Assembly (NCBI RefSeq): GCF_000159355.1
Contig: NZ_GG670120.1
Span: 382,756-446,755 of the forward strand
DNA from: Lactobacillus johnsonii ATCC 33200
Lineage (GTDB): Bacteria > Bacillota > Bacilli > Lactobacillales > Lactobacillaceae
Length of the DNA stretch: 64,000 nt
Direction of reading: 5' to 3'
Of the stretch, positions 32,504-41,789 are shown piece by piece (the stretch's first letter is position 1; each line of letters begins with the position of its first letter). Made by a program: the position numbers and the translations under genes. The notes beneath the pieces were generated by a model, which made no database searches, was not told the DNA's origin, and saw only the letters and a program-made list of their open reading frames with translations.

Positions 32504-33115
32504 TTACTTCTTAATTCGAGATTTGTACCATTTAATTCCAAAGTAAATAAATAGAATTAGTAAAAGGACAATAATTACGATTGTGTAATCATCAAAGATT
32601 CTAACTACGACTTGCCAATTCTTTCCCATATAGTGTCCTAAACCAACTAATACACTATTCCAAACTAAACTGCCTAAAGTAGTCAAGACTAGAAATTTAG
32701 TCCAGCCGACATGGGCAATACCTGCGGGAATTGAGATTAAACTTCTAACAACAGGGATGCAACGTCCATAAAAAATGGCGCCAATTCCATGTTTGTCGAA
32801 CCAATCAATGGCTTTTTGAGCATCATCTTTTTTAAATCCTAAAAGTTTAAATAACTTAGTTTCAAGTAATTTTTCAAGTCGTGGCAGTGTTAGATTACGA
32901 CTTATTGAAAATAAAATAATCGCACCAATAATTGATCCTAAAGTTGAAGCTAGGATAACTCCGATTAGAGTTAATTTAGTTCCACTAACTAGGAATCCTC
33001 CAAGGGTCAAAATCACCTCTGAAGGAATAGGTGGAAAAATATTTTCAACGGCAATTAAAAGAATAATGGCAAGATAGCCGAAATTTTCGATAAAGTGTGT
33101 TAACCAAATTGTCAT
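32504..33115 (-). CDS. DedA-family membrane protein
   Basis: The 203-aa protein has 4-5 hydrophobic segments and the DedA signatures: ENIFPPIPSEVILTLGGFLV near residue 24 and FYGRCIPVVRSLISIPAGIA near residue 114. The latter carries the conserved Arg pair. DedA proteins are lipid scramblase-like and some recycle undecaprenyl phosphate, which would help the EPS and wall pathways, but the specific lipid is not established here. It lies 9 bp after the nucleoside hydrolase on the same strand, so they are probably co-transcribed. Confidence 0.92.
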   Translation of the reverse strand: MTIWLTHFIENFGYLAIILLIAVENIFPPIPSEVILTLGGFLVSGTKLTLIGVILASTLGSIIGAIILFSISRNLTLPRLEKLLETKLFKLLGFKKDDAQKAIDWFDKHGIGAIFYGRCIPVVRSLISIPAGIAHVGWTKFLVLTTLGSLVWNSVLVGLGHYMGKNWQVVVRIFDDYTIVIIVLLLILFIYFGIKWYKSRIKK

Positions 33116-33124
33116 TTATATAAT

Positions 33125-34051
33125 TTATTGTCTTTCTAAAATTTTATCTACTTTCTTAAAGAATAAATCTTTATCTGCTTTTGTTACTTCAGTAATTTCT
33201 TTTCCATTAAGGTCGATAAACATGCGACCACTTGCTAACCCTGATGTAATAACATTTGCTTTTACCTGACGTGTCTCAACAAGTTCAGGGTAGAGAGCTG
33301 ACATAGTGGTTAAAACGTCCCACAAATATAGCTCTGCATTTGGAACAGAAATAATTAAGCTGTATCCTAAACCAACTAAGTCAATAGCTGGATACTTTCT
33401 TAAACTAGCCCAGTGCTGACGAAGTTCATCAGTTAAGGGAAGTTCTTCAGTACTTTCTAAGCCAACCATTTGAATTTTGAGATCTGAGTCTAGAACATGT
33501 TTCACTGCATCTGGATCCCAAAAGGCATTCCATTCTTGAGTGCCGTCAGCATCAACGCTAACTACGTTTCCATGTCCGTCTAGAGAGCCACCCATCCAGT
33601 AGACTTTTTCAATTTTTGATTGAATTGAAGCATCTTCATCTAATGCTCGAGCTAAATCCGTGATTGGACCAGTCATTACTAAGGTAACGGGACCATCTGC
33701 TTTTTTAATTTTATCAATCATATCTAGGTGAGCAGGCAACGCAGCTTCTGGGGTTTTAATTTCACCGCTCTCATTTAAGATTGGAAAGTAGTTAAATGAG
33801 TATGTTGCCATCCGCCACTCTTTTGGAAATTGATGAACAGCACGTGAATTAGAGCGAGCAACTTCTAATTTATCACCACGTAAATTGAATCTATCGACCA
33901 TTTTCCGACAAGCTTCTACTGAGGGATCGATATATCCATCGCCATCAATGGCACTAATTCCAATGAGCTTAATATCAGGCGCTTGCAAGAGTAAAAGGAG
34001 TGAAACTAAATCATCGATGTTTCCATCATGATTAAAATAAATATTTTTCAT
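33125..34051 (-). CDS. Nucleoside hydrolase (inosine-uridine preferring family)
   Basis: The 308-aa protein begins MKNIYFNHDGNIDDLVSLLL. The family calcium-binding motif DxDxxxDD appears as NxDxxxDD (Asn7, Asp9, Asp13, Asp14), a variant I recall from a subgroup rather than a lesion. VTLVMTGPITDLARAL and WNAFWDPDAVKHVL are the other conserved blocks. It hydrolyses ribonucleosides to base and ribose for salvage. The start is ATG at 34051 with GAAAGG upstream, preferred over an in-frame TTG three codons earlier. Confidence 0.9.
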   Translation of the reverse strand: MKNIYFNHDGNIDDLVSLLLLLQAPDIKLIGISAIDGDGYIDPSVEACRKMVDRFNLRGDKLEVARSNSRAVHQFPKEWRMATYSFNYFPILNESGEIKTPEAALPAHLDMIDKIKKADGPVTLVMTGPITDLARALDEDASIQSKIEKVYWMGGSLDGHGNVVSVDADGTQEWNAFWDPDAVKHVLDSDLKIQMVGLESTEELPLTDELRQHWASLRKYPAIDLVGLGYSLIISVPNAELYLWDVLTTMSALYPELVETRQVKANVITSGLASGRMFIDLNGKEITEVTKADKDLFFKKVDKILERQ

Positions 34052-34192
34052 TATTTGCAACCTTTCTTTTTAGCTATTTACTATTCTATAAGAAAATGAA
34101 GGATTGAGTAAACAAAAAAGTCATCTTACTTGGTTTTAAGAAGGAACGTGATAAAATACTATGGGAATTTTAATAGGAAGGAAAAATAATTT

Positions 34193-35995
34193 ATGGCAAC
34201 GGAACATATTGAAAATAAATTAAAACTTTTGCCCGATAAGCCAGGCTGCTACTTAATGAAAGATATTAATGGCAATGTGATTTATGTGGGAAAGTCTAAA
34301 AACTTAAAGAACCGCGTTCGTTCCTATTTTAAAAGTAAACAGGTGGGGAGACGTGCTGAACTTGTACGTGAAATACGTGATTTTGATATCATTACTGTCT
34401 CATCCGATAAGGAATCTTTTTTGTTAGAAATTACACTAATCAAAAAATATCAGCCTTACTATAATGTCCAATTAAAGCAAGGCACAGGCTATCCTTACAT
34501 TGAAATTACTAATGAACGTGATCCGCAAACACGATTGACATCAATTGTTCATAAGGATCACGGTTACTATTTTGGACCTTATCCAAATGTTTATGCGGCG
34601 CAAGCAACTTTGAAATTTATTCAAAAAGTCTGGCCCCTAAGAAGATGTACCGGTCATCAAGGACGTCCCTGTCTTTACTATCACATGGGACAATGTTTGG
34701 GAGCTTGCTTTAAGGAGGTGCCAAAGAGTACTTATGATGCTCAGATTAGAAAGATAAAGCGATTTTTAAATGGAGACATCACCCAGGTTAAGCAAGATCT
34801 GACAGAAAAAATGACACAAGCTTCAATGGATCTAGAATTTGAACGTGCTGCTGAAATTAGGGATCAATTGAAATATATTGAACAAACTGTTGAGAAACAA
34901 AAGATTATTTCTAATGATCATACTCAACGGGATATCTTTAATTTTTACGTTGATAAATCTTGGATTTCAATCCAAATTTTCTTTTTAAGACAGGCTAAGT
35001 TATTACGTCGTGAAACAAGACTATTTCCTTTAACTGATACTAATGATCCACAAGATGCCTTTGTTTCCTTCATTGCTCAATTTTATGGACAGCGTAATCG
35101 TGTTTTACCAAAAGAAGTTTTAGTACCGGCTGGAATTGATAATGAATCTTTATCTGAAGTACTAAAGGTACCAGTAAGAACACCACAACGTGGTCAAAAG
35201 AAAGCCTTGTTAGAAATGGCTCATGACAATGCTAAGTTGAAATTAGATGAAAAATTCCGCCTCTTAGAACTCGGCAATCGTAAAACTAAGGGGGCACAAA
35301 AAGAAATTTTTGACGCTTTAGGGCTGCCGTATGGACATCGAATTGAAAGTTTTGACCACTCTCATATTCAGGGAGCTGATCCTGTTTCTGCTTTGGTAGT
35401 ATTTACTGATGGTGAAGCTGATAAACATGAATATCGTAAATACAAATTAAAGGGTGAAGTTGAACATCAAAATGCGGCTGATGAAGTAGGAAACACCCGT
35501 GAAGTAGTTAGAAGACGATACAGTCGACTTTTAAAAGAACATAAAAAAATGCCAGATCTTATTTTAATGGATGGTGGTCAGATTCAAGTTGAAGCTTGTT
35601 TGGATGTGTTAAGAAATGAATTGAATGTAAACATTCCTGTTGCCGGAATGGTAAAGGATGATCATCACCGAACTAATCACTTGATTTTTGGTGATCCTAC
35701 GAAGGGAGAAGAATTAAAGTTAATTCCTTTAGATCCAAAATCTGAGGGATTTTACTTAATGACTAGAATTCAGGATGAAGTTCACCGCTTTGCAATTACT
35801 TTTCATAGAAGAACTCATGCCAAAAATGCTCTTTCAAGTAAATTAGATGAAATTAAGGGCATTGGGCCAAAATCTAGAAATAAGCTCCTAAGAAAGTTCG
35901 GTTCTTTAAAGAAAATTAAAGAAGCATCAGTGGATGAATTAAGAGAAGCTGGTCTAACTCTTCCGCAAGCACAAACTGTAAAATTGAGTTTATAA
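34193..35995 (+). CDS. uvrC: Excinuclease ABC subunit C
   Basis: UvrC makes both incisions during nucleotide excision repair. The 600-aa protein has the GIY-YIG domain (PGCYLMKDINGNVIYVGKSK, residues 16-35), a central cysteine cluster (RRCTGHQGRPCLYYHMGQCL) and a UVR motif near 200-235. The RNase H-like nuclease domain shows SFDHSHIQGADPVSALVVF, and a C-terminal helix-hairpin-helix contains GIGPKSRNKLLRKFGSLKKI. Full family length. AGGAAGG precedes ATG. It stands alone upstream of obgE with about 107 bp between them. Confidence 0.97.
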   Translation: MATEHIENKLKLLPDKPGCYLMKDINGNVIYVGKSKNLKNRVRSYFKSKQVGRRAELVREIRDFDIITVSSDKESFLLEITLIKKYQPYYNVQLKQGTGYPYIEITNERDPQTRLTSIVHKDHGYYFGPYPNVYAAQATLKFIQKVWPLRRCTGHQGRPCLYYHMGQCLGACFKEVPKSTYDAQIRKIKRFLNGDITQVKQDLTEKMTQASMDLEFERAAEIRDQLKYIEQTVEKQKIISNDHTQRDIFNFYVDKSWISIQIFFLRQAKLLRRETRLFPLTDTNDPQDAFVSFIAQFYGQRNRVLPKEVLVPAGIDNESLSEVLKVPVRTPQRGQKKALLEMAHDNAKLKLDEKFRLLELGNRKTKGAQKEIFDALGLPYGHRIESFDHSHIQGADPVSALVVFTDGEADKHEYRKYKLKGEVEHQNAADEVGNTREVVRRRYSRLLKEHKKMPDLILMDGGQIQVEACLDVLRNELNVNIPVAGMVKDDHHRTNHLIFGDPTKGEELKLIPLDPKSEGFYLMTRIQDEVHRFAITFHRRTHAKNALSSKLDEIKGIGPKSRNKLLRKFGSLKKIKEASVDELREAGLTLPQAQTVKLSL

Positions 35996-36102
35996 ATTAA
36001 CCAATAAAAGACCTGATTTAATGGGGCTTGATATGGTATTATAGTTAAGAAACTTTAAGGAAATTTTTAATTATAAATTGATATATAAAGGAGGCGCACA
36101 TA

Positions 36103-37389
36103 ATGTTTGTCGACCAAACAAAAATAGATGTACAAGCAGGAAAGGGCGGCGACGGTGCCGTTGCTTTTCGACATGAAAAATATGTTCCACTTGGTGGACC
36201 AGCAGGTGGAGACGGAGGCCGCGGAGGCAGTATTATTTTAGTTGCTGACTCCGGCTTAAGAACCTTAATGGATTTCCGCTTTAGACGTAAGTTTAAGGCA
36301 GATAACGGTGAAAATGGTCGTATTAAATCACAATATGGCCGCGGAGCTAAAGACGTAAGATTAAAAGTTCCGATGGGAACAAGTGTCTATGATTTTAATA
36401 CTGGCGAGCTTTTGGGCGACTTAGTTGAAAATGGTCAAGAATTGGTAGTAGCTCACGGAGGAAAAGGCGGTAGAGGTAATATTCACTTTGCCACTCCAAC
36501 AAGAACCGCTCCAGAAATTGCCGAAAATGGTGAACCGGGAGAATTCCGTACTTTACGCTTGGAATTAAAGGTCTTAGCTGATGTAGGGCTAGTAGGATTC
36601 CCATCTGTTGGTAAGTCAACCTTGTTATCCGTTGTAACTAAGGCTAAGCCAAAGATTGCCGCTTATGAATTTACAACTTTAACTCCTAACTTAGGAATGG
36701 TTGTTCTTCCAGATGGTCGTGATTTTTCAATGGCTGACCTACCAGGATTAATTGAAGGTGCTTCAAAAGGTGTTGGACTTGGAATTCAATTCTTGCGTCA
36801 TGTTGAACGTACAAAAGTAATCTTACACTTAGTTTCAATGGATCCAAACAATGGCCGTGATGCTTATGAAGACTATGAGACAATTCGTAAGGAATTAGCA
36901 GGCTACACTAAGGATTTAACTACCAAGAAAGAAATTATTGTAGCAACACAAATGGATATTCCTGGTAGTGAAGAAAAATTTGCGGAATTTAAGAAGAAAC
37001 TAGGAGATAAAACTGTCTATCCTATTTCTAGTGTTACCCATAAAGGTGTTAGTGAACTAATGGGTAAGACCGCAGATCTTGTTGAAGAAGTTGCTAAAGA
37101 AGAAGCTGAAAAACCAGCAGAAATTAAAGTTGCCGAAAAAGAATATGTTTATAAGAAACCAGAAGATGAAGGCTTTAAGGTTGAAAGAACAGGCGAACAC
37201 AGCTTTGTTGTTACAGGCAATAAGTTAGAGCGTCTTGTTCAAAGAACTAACCTTGACCATACTGATGGAATTATGCTTCTAGCTCGTAAATTAAAGCGCT
37301 TGGGTGTAGATGAAGCTTTAAGAGAAAATGGAGCAGTAACTGGCGACGATGTTTCAATAGCTGACTTTACTTTTGAATTTGTAGATTAG
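36103..37389 (+). CDS. obgE: Obg GTPase, ribosome assembly and stress control
   Basis: The 428-aa protein starts with the glycine-rich Obg fold ([20 protein letters not shown]). The G domain ([10 protein letters not shown] near 165, DLPGLIEGA near 210, TQMDIPG) and a C-terminal OCT domain (about 355-428) follow. Obg binds the 50S subunit and is essential in most bacteria. The ribosome site is AAGGAGG 9 bp before ATG. A likely promoter with extended -10 TGGTATTAT lies about 70 bp upstream. Confidence 0.97.
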   Translation: MFVDQTKIDVQAGKGGDGAVAFRHEKYVPLGGPAGGDGGRGGSIILVADSGLRTLMDFRFRRKFKADNGENGRIKSQYGRGAKDVRLKVPMGTSVYDFNTGELLGDLVENGQELVVAHGGKGGRGNIHFATPTRTAPEIAENGEPGEFRTLRLELKVLADVGLVGFPSVGKSTLLSVVTKAKPKIAAYEFTTLTPNLGMVVLPDGRDFSMADLPGLIEGASKGVGLGIQFLRHVERTKVILHLVSMDPNNGRDAYEDYETIRKELAGYTKDLTTKKEIIVATQMDIPGSEEKFAEFKKKLGDKTVYPISSVTHKGVSELMGKTADLVEEVAKEEAEKPAEIKVAEKEYVYKKPEDEGFKVERTGEHSFVVTGNKLERLVQRTNLDHTDGIMLLARKLKRLGVDEALRENGAVTGDDVSIADFTFEFVD

Positions 37390-37418
37390 AAAATTTTAAA
37401 AAGTTGGGAGTAAGACTT

Positions 37419-39344
37419 TTGAATAAAAAGAACCGCTTTATTACAGGTTATGCCGGACTTCGTGCTCTAGCTGTTATTGGAGTAATTCTATATCACCTTA
37501 ATCCAAACCAGTTCATGGGTGGATATTTAGGAGTACCAATATTTTTAGTATTATCGGGTTATTTAGTTACAGACCATATGTTTCATGCCTATGAGGAGCG
37601 GGGAGAGTATAATTTCAAATCTTTCTACATTAGACGAATCAAAAAATTATACCCTCAAATGATTACACTGTTGTGGGGATGTAGTGCCTATATCTTACTT
37701 TTTCAGCAGAATCTTCTAGCTAAGTTGAATCAAATAGTCGTTACTAATTTACTGAACGTCTATAACTTTTGGCAGATAAAGAATGGACAAAGTTATTTTG
37801 AACGATTTGCAGCTAATGAATCACCATTTGTTCATTTATGGACTATGTCAATTGAAGGTCAATTTTACATTATTTGGCCCCTAATAATCTTTTTGCTAGT
37901 TAAGTTCGCTAAAAATAAAAAAACAATTTTTTGGATTATTACAGCCTTAACTTTATTTTCTGCTTTAGAGATGGCATTTTTATTTAAACCAGGTGTTGAT
38001 ACAAGTAGAATTTACTATGGGACGGATACAAGATTCTTCTCTCTAGGTTTGGGGGCAATGCTAGCAGTTTTTTGGCCAACTTGGAAGTTAAATGCAAATC
38101 TAGAAAAAAGAAATCATTGGCTCTTAAATATTGTGGGAGCTATATCATTAGTAGCTATCTTACTAATGGCAACGAGTCCAATTTTTAATCCACAAAAAGC
38201 ATTTGCTTATCGTGGAGGGATGTTCTTATTTTCACTAGTAACAACGATTTTTGTTGGAATCATTGCTCATCCAGGCAGTAGCTGGAACAAGTGGTTAACT
38301 AATCCAGTATTTAAATGGATTGGGTCACGTTCATATGGAATTTACTTGTATCAATTTCCAGTAATGATTTTCTTTGAAGATAAGGTTAAAGATATTGCCG
38401 ATCATGTGGTTTTATATCATTCAATCGAAGTTATTTTAATTTTGATAATTGCTGAACTTAGTTATCGCTTTATTGAAAAACCATTTGGTCGAATTGATTG
38501 GGAAAAAGTTCGTCAATTCTTAACTAAGGCCTTAAATTTACGAGCAAAGCACTATCAAGCAAAGATACTTTTTGCAACAGGGATAATAGTTTTTATTCTA
38601 GGTAGTTTTGGAATTTTAAAAGCGCCAACTGTCAAAACGGAAAATCCAAATCACTCTCAACTAGCTAAGCAAATTAAATCAAATCGGAGTAAGCAGCTAA
38701 AGAGTAATAAAAAATTAATTAAGGAAGCTCAGTCTAGAAAGAAAAAAGCACCAACTTCAAAAGCAGATCTTATAAAACAAGCTAAGAAAGCAGCAGATAC
38801 CAAACCAGTAAACAAAGACTTTGAAAAATACGGAATTTCTCAAGTTGATTTACAACTAGCACAAAAAATTCAGGTGACTGCAATTGGAGACTCAGTAATG
38901 GCTGGATCTAGCCAAAACTTACAAAAATTGATGCCACATTTAATTATTGATGCAGCTATTTCTAGACAATTGGGTGATACTATTCCACTTTTTGAACAAT
39001 ACAAAGCAAAGGGTGCTTTAAATGATAATGTGTTAATTGGCTTAGGAACAAACGGAGCCTTTGAACCAAAAGAACTTGATCACTTAATGCAAATTATTGG
39101 TCCAAAGAGACATGTTTTTTGGGTTAATACTCATGTGCCAACGCGTGATTGGCAAGATCAAGTTAATGGTGAACTAGATGCAGCAATGAAAAAATATCCA
39201 AACTTAACAATTATTAAGTGGCATGAGTTTGCTAGTAGTCATCCAGATTGGTTCTACGATGATCATACACATCCAACTCCAGAAGGATCGAAGTTTTATT
39301 GTGCCTATATAACTAAAGTTTTAGTTACTGAAGGAAAATATTAG
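37419..39344 (+). CDS. OatA-like acyltransferase with C-terminal SGNH domain
   Basis: The protein is about 641 aa. The N-terminal acyltransferase-3 domain has 10-11 membrane helices (GYAGLRALAVIGVILYHLNP, FLVLSGYLVTDHMF, WTMSIEGQFYIIWP). An extracytoplasmic SGNH-type domain carries GDSVMAGSS (block I), GLGTNGAF and DHTHPTPEG (block V with Asp-x-x-His). This two-domain design matches peptidoglycan O-acetyltransferases such as OatA, which confer lysozyme resistance. Teichoic-acid or glycan acetylation is the alternative. The start is TTG 37419 with GGGAG 8 bp before it. It lies 29 bp after obgE and may be read through from it. Confidence 0.9.
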   Translation: MNKKNRFITGYAGLRALAVIGVILYHLNPNQFMGGYLGVPIFLVLSGYLVTDHMFHAYEERGEYNFKSFYIRRIKKLYPQMITLLWGCSAYILLFQQNLLAKLNQIVVTNLLNVYNFWQIKNGQSYFERFAANESPFVHLWTMSIEGQFYIIWPLIIFLLVKFAKNKKTIFWIITALTLFSALEMAFLFKPGVDTSRIYYGTDTRFFSLGLGAMLAVFWPTWKLNANLEKRNHWLLNIVGAISLVAILLMATSPIFNPQKAFAYRGGMFLFSLVTTIFVGIIAHPGSSWNKWLTNPVFKWIGSRSYGIYLYQFPVMIFFEDKVKDIADHVVLYHSIEVILILIIAELSYRFIEKPFGRIDWEKVRQFLTKALNLRAKHYQAKILFATGIIVFILGSFGILKAPTVKTENPNHSQLAKQIKSNRSKQLKSNKKLIKEAQSRKKKAPTSKADLIKQAKKAADTKPVNKDFEKYGISQVDLQLAQKIQVTAIGDSVMAGSSQNLQKLMPHLIIDAAISRQLGDTIPLFEQYKAKGALNDNVLIGLGTNGAFEPKELDHLMQIIGPKRHVFWVNTHVPTRDWQDQVNGELDAAMKKYPNLTIIKWHEFASSHPDWFYDDHTHPTPEGSKFYCAYITKVLVTEGKY

Positions 39345-39357
39345 AAATAGGGTTTTC

Positions 39358-40287
39358 ATGGAAATACAATTTTTAGGAACAAGTGCGGGGCAACCATCAA
39401 AAAGTAGAAATGTTTCTTGTACCGCACTAAAGTTATTAGATGAATTAAATGAAGTATGGCTATTTGATGTGGGAGAAGCAACGCAGCATCAAATTTTAAA
39501 GACTAACATTAGACCTAGAAAAGTAACGCGAATCTTTATTTCACATACTCATGGTGACCATATTTTTGGACTTCCAGGTTTTCTCTCATCTCGTTCTTTT
39601 CAAGGCGATGGTGGTCCACTAACAATTTATGGACCAGCTGGTATTGAACAATTTGTACAAACTTCTCTAAGAGTTTCTAAAACTCGCGTATCATATCCGA
39701 TTAAGTATGTGGTTTTAAAAGAAGATGGCTTAATTTTTGAAAATGATATTTTTGCGGTCTACACAGCTCGTTTAGATCACCGAGTACCGAGTTTTGGCTT
39801 TCGTGTAGTTGAAAAGCCACGTCCAGGTGAATTATTAATGGATAAAGTGGCAGAATACAATGTGCCTAATGGACCGCTTCTTGGTCAATTAAAGGCCGGA
39901 AAAACAATCACATTAAGTGATGGTCAAAAACTAGATGGACGTGATTTTCTTGGAAAAGAGCGTCCAGGACGAATTGTGACAATTATTTATGATACTCGGC
40001 CAACAAAAAATATTGGTGAATTAGCAGATAACGCCGATGTTCTAGTTCATGAATCAACATTTGATGGTGGAGAAGAAAAAATGGCCCATCGCTATTTCCA
40101 TTCAACTTGCTTGGATGCAGCTCGAGTTGCTCGAGATCATAATGTTGGAGAGCTTTATTTAACTCACATTTCTGCTCGCTATACTGGAAGAGCGGGTAGA
40201 CAATTAGAACATGATGCTAGAAAGATTTTTAAACATACTCACTTAGCTAATGATCTAGATAATTTTGAAATCACATTGAGGGGATAA
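39358..40287 (+). CDS. rnz: Ribonuclease Z, tRNA 3'-end processing
   Basis: The 309-aa metallo-beta-lactamase-fold enzyme has HTHGDH (63-68) coordinating two zinc ions, the exosite region rich in Gly/Pro (KPRPGELLMDKVAEYNVPNG), and the late ligand motifs IYDTRPTKN, HESTF and LTHISARY. RNase Z removes 3' trailers from tRNA precursors. Full length with no lesions. It follows oatA by 13 bp and precedes an SDR gene by 4 bp, all in one direction. Confidence 0.96.
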   Translation: MEIQFLGTSAGQPSKSRNVSCTALKLLDELNEVWLFDVGEATQHQILKTNIRPRKVTRIFISHTHGDHIFGLPGFLSSRSFQGDGGPLTIYGPAGIEQFVQTSLRVSKTRVSYPIKYVVLKEDGLIFENDIFAVYTARLDHRVPSFGFRVVEKPRPGELLMDKVAEYNVPNGPLLGQLKAGKTITLSDGQKLDGRDFLGKERPGRIVTIIYDTRPTKNIGELADNADVLVHESTFDGGEEKMAHRYFHSTCLDAARVARDHNVGELYLTHISARYTGRAGRQLEHDARKIFKHTHLANDLDNFEITLRG

Positions 40288-40291
40288 TAAT

Positions 40292-41086
40292 ATGAGTAAT
40301 TCATTAAGGGATAAAGTCGTAGTAGTTACAGGAGCTTCTAGTGGTATTGGACGCTCAATTGCTTTAGAAAGTGCAAGTCGTGGTGCAACAGTTATTTTGA
40401 TGGCACGTCATCAAGATAAGTTAGAAGAAATTGCCAACGAAGCACGTCAGCTTTCTGGAAATGAAGTATATGTATTTCCAACAGATATTAGCAAAGCTGA
40501 TCAAATTGATCGTGCCTTTAATGAAATTGTTAGTCATGTTGACCATATTGATTATCTTGTCAATGCAGCGGGTTTTGGTGTCTTTAAAGAATTTTTAGAG
40601 ACTTCACCTCAAGTGGTGACTGAAATGTTTCAAACCAATGTTTTAGGTTTGATGTACTTAACTCGTCTTGTTGCGCGTGTCATGATCGATCAAAAGCAAG
40701 GGCAAATTATTAATTTTGGCTCAATTGCTGGAATTGTACCAACTACTAAGACTGCAGCTTACAGTGCTAATAAGGCGGCTATTATTCAATTTTCAAATGT
40801 TTTACGTTTAGAATTGAAACCTTTTGGTGTTAAGGTCATGACAGTAAATCCTGGACCAGTTTATACTAATTTCTTTAATATTGCTGATGAAAGTGGTTCT
40901 TACGTGAATAATGTTCAACGTTTCATGCTTGATCCAGATGATGTAGCTTGGCAAGTAGTCCACTTCTTTGGTTCTAACCGTCGTGAATTGAATCTACCTC
41001 TAAGCTTAGCTACCTTAGCAAAGCTTTACCAAATTTTTCCTCGTATTGGTGACTGGGCAAGTCTAAAGTTTGCTAGCAGAAAGTAG
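40292..41086 (+). CDS. Short-chain dehydrogenase/reductase, substrate unknown
   Basis: The 264-aa classical SDR has TGASSGIG (cofactor loop, 14-21), an NAAG-type motif (VNAAGFG near 91) and the active-site pattern with Ser (NFGSIAGI) and YSANK (Tyr and Lys near 156-160). The Arg in MARHQDK after strand 2 favours NADPH. It has a hydrophobic, Arg-rich C-terminus. In lactobacilli this gene regularly follows rnz. The reaction is not deducible. Confidence 0.9.
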   Translation: MSNSLRDKVVVVTGASSGIGRSIALESASRGATVILMARHQDKLEEIANEARQLSGNEVYVFPTDISKADQIDRAFNEIVSHVDHIDYLVNAAGFGVFKEFLETSPQVVTEMFQTNVLGLMYLTRLVARVMIDQKQGQIINFGSIAGIVPTTKTAAYSANKAAIIQFSNVLRLELKPFGVKVMTVNPGPVYTNFFNIADESGSYVNNVQRFMLDPDDVAWQVVHFFGSNRRELNLPLSLATLAKLYQIFPRIGDWASLKFASRK

Positions 41087-41092
41087 GGAAGA

Positions 41093-41422
41093 ATGATGAA
41101 TAAGCAAAGAAATTTAGTAATTGGACTAATTATCGTTTTAGTGCTTGTGATTTTTGCATGCCTCAATACTGAACCAGTAGCAATTAATTTTGGCTTTTTC
41201 CAACCTAAAATGCCTTTAATCATCGTCTTAGTGATTATGCTTCTATTAGGTGCATTAGTATCACTTTTGATTGGTAAAGGTGAAAAAGTTTCTCCTGATG
41301 TCAAAAAAGCACTAGCAAAACAGAAGAAAGAATTAGATAATAAATATCGGAGTGAAATTGAATCTAGAGATAAACAAATAGCTGAATTAAAAAAAGTTAA
41401 TAATTCTGAAGCTACAAAATAA
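41093..41422 (+). CDS. LapA-domain (DUF1049) membrane protein
   Basis: The 109-aa protein has two membrane helices (about 8-25 and 43-62) joined by the conserved short link NTEPVAINFGFFQPKMPLII, then a charged coiled-coil tail. This is the lipopolysaccharide-assembly-protein-A domain layout, widespread in Gram-positive bacteria where the role is unknown. The start is 6 bp after the SDR stop, the end of the uvrC-to-lapA gene run. Confidence 0.88.
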   Translation: MMNKQRNLVIGLIIVLVLVIFACLNTEPVAINFGFFQPKMPLIIVLVIMLLLGALVSLLIGKGEKVSPDVKKALAKQKKELDNKYRSEIESRDKQIAELKKVNNSEATK

Positions 41423-41430
41423 GATTGGAC

Positions 41431-41459
41431 TTGATTTATCAGCTCTTAGATTGTATCAT
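41431..41459 (+). promoter_or_regulatory. Promoter of rpmF
   Basis: TTGATT (41431-41436) and TATCAT (41454-41459) with a 17-bp spacer. It lies about 80 bp before the L32 gene, leaving a short leader. Confidence 0.6.
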
Positions 41460-41538
41460 TGAAATACGTGAGTATTTAGTGAATTTGTTTATTTAAAGGT
41501 TCGCAAGTCTCAATTCTATAAAAAAGGAGATCTAACTA

Positions 41539-41730
41539 ATGGCAGTTCCTGCAAGAAAAACTTCTAAGCAAAAGAAACGTTCACGTCGTGGTCATATTAA
41601 ATTAACCACACCAGCAATGCATTACGATGCTACTACTGGTGAATACCGTTTAAGCCACCGCGTTTCACCAAAGGGCTTTTACAAAGGCCGTCAAGTTGCT
41701 AACGAAAACAAGCAACAAAATAACGATTAA
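41539..41730 (+). CDS. rpmF: 50S ribosomal protein L32, zinc-independent form
   Basis: This 63-aa basic protein begins [20 protein letters not shown] and contains [14 protein letters not shown]. The zinc-ribbon cysteines of the C+ form of L32 are absent, so this is the C- form usual in lactobacilli. AAAGGAG precedes ATG and a terminator follows. Annotation as L32 is secure. Confidence 0.96.
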   Translation: MAVPARKTSKQKKRSRRGHIKLTTPAMHYDATTGEYRLSHRVSPKGFYKGRQVANENKQQNND

Positions 41731-41732
41731 TT

Positions 41733-41758
41733 AAAGACACCGTGGGGTGTCTTTTTTT
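41733..41758 (+). terminator. Terminator of rpmF
   Basis: AAAGACACC pairs with GGGTGTCTTT, followed by a T-run. Confidence 0.9.
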
Positions 41759-41789
41759 ATATAATTTTTGATTAAAGGAATAGGTATTA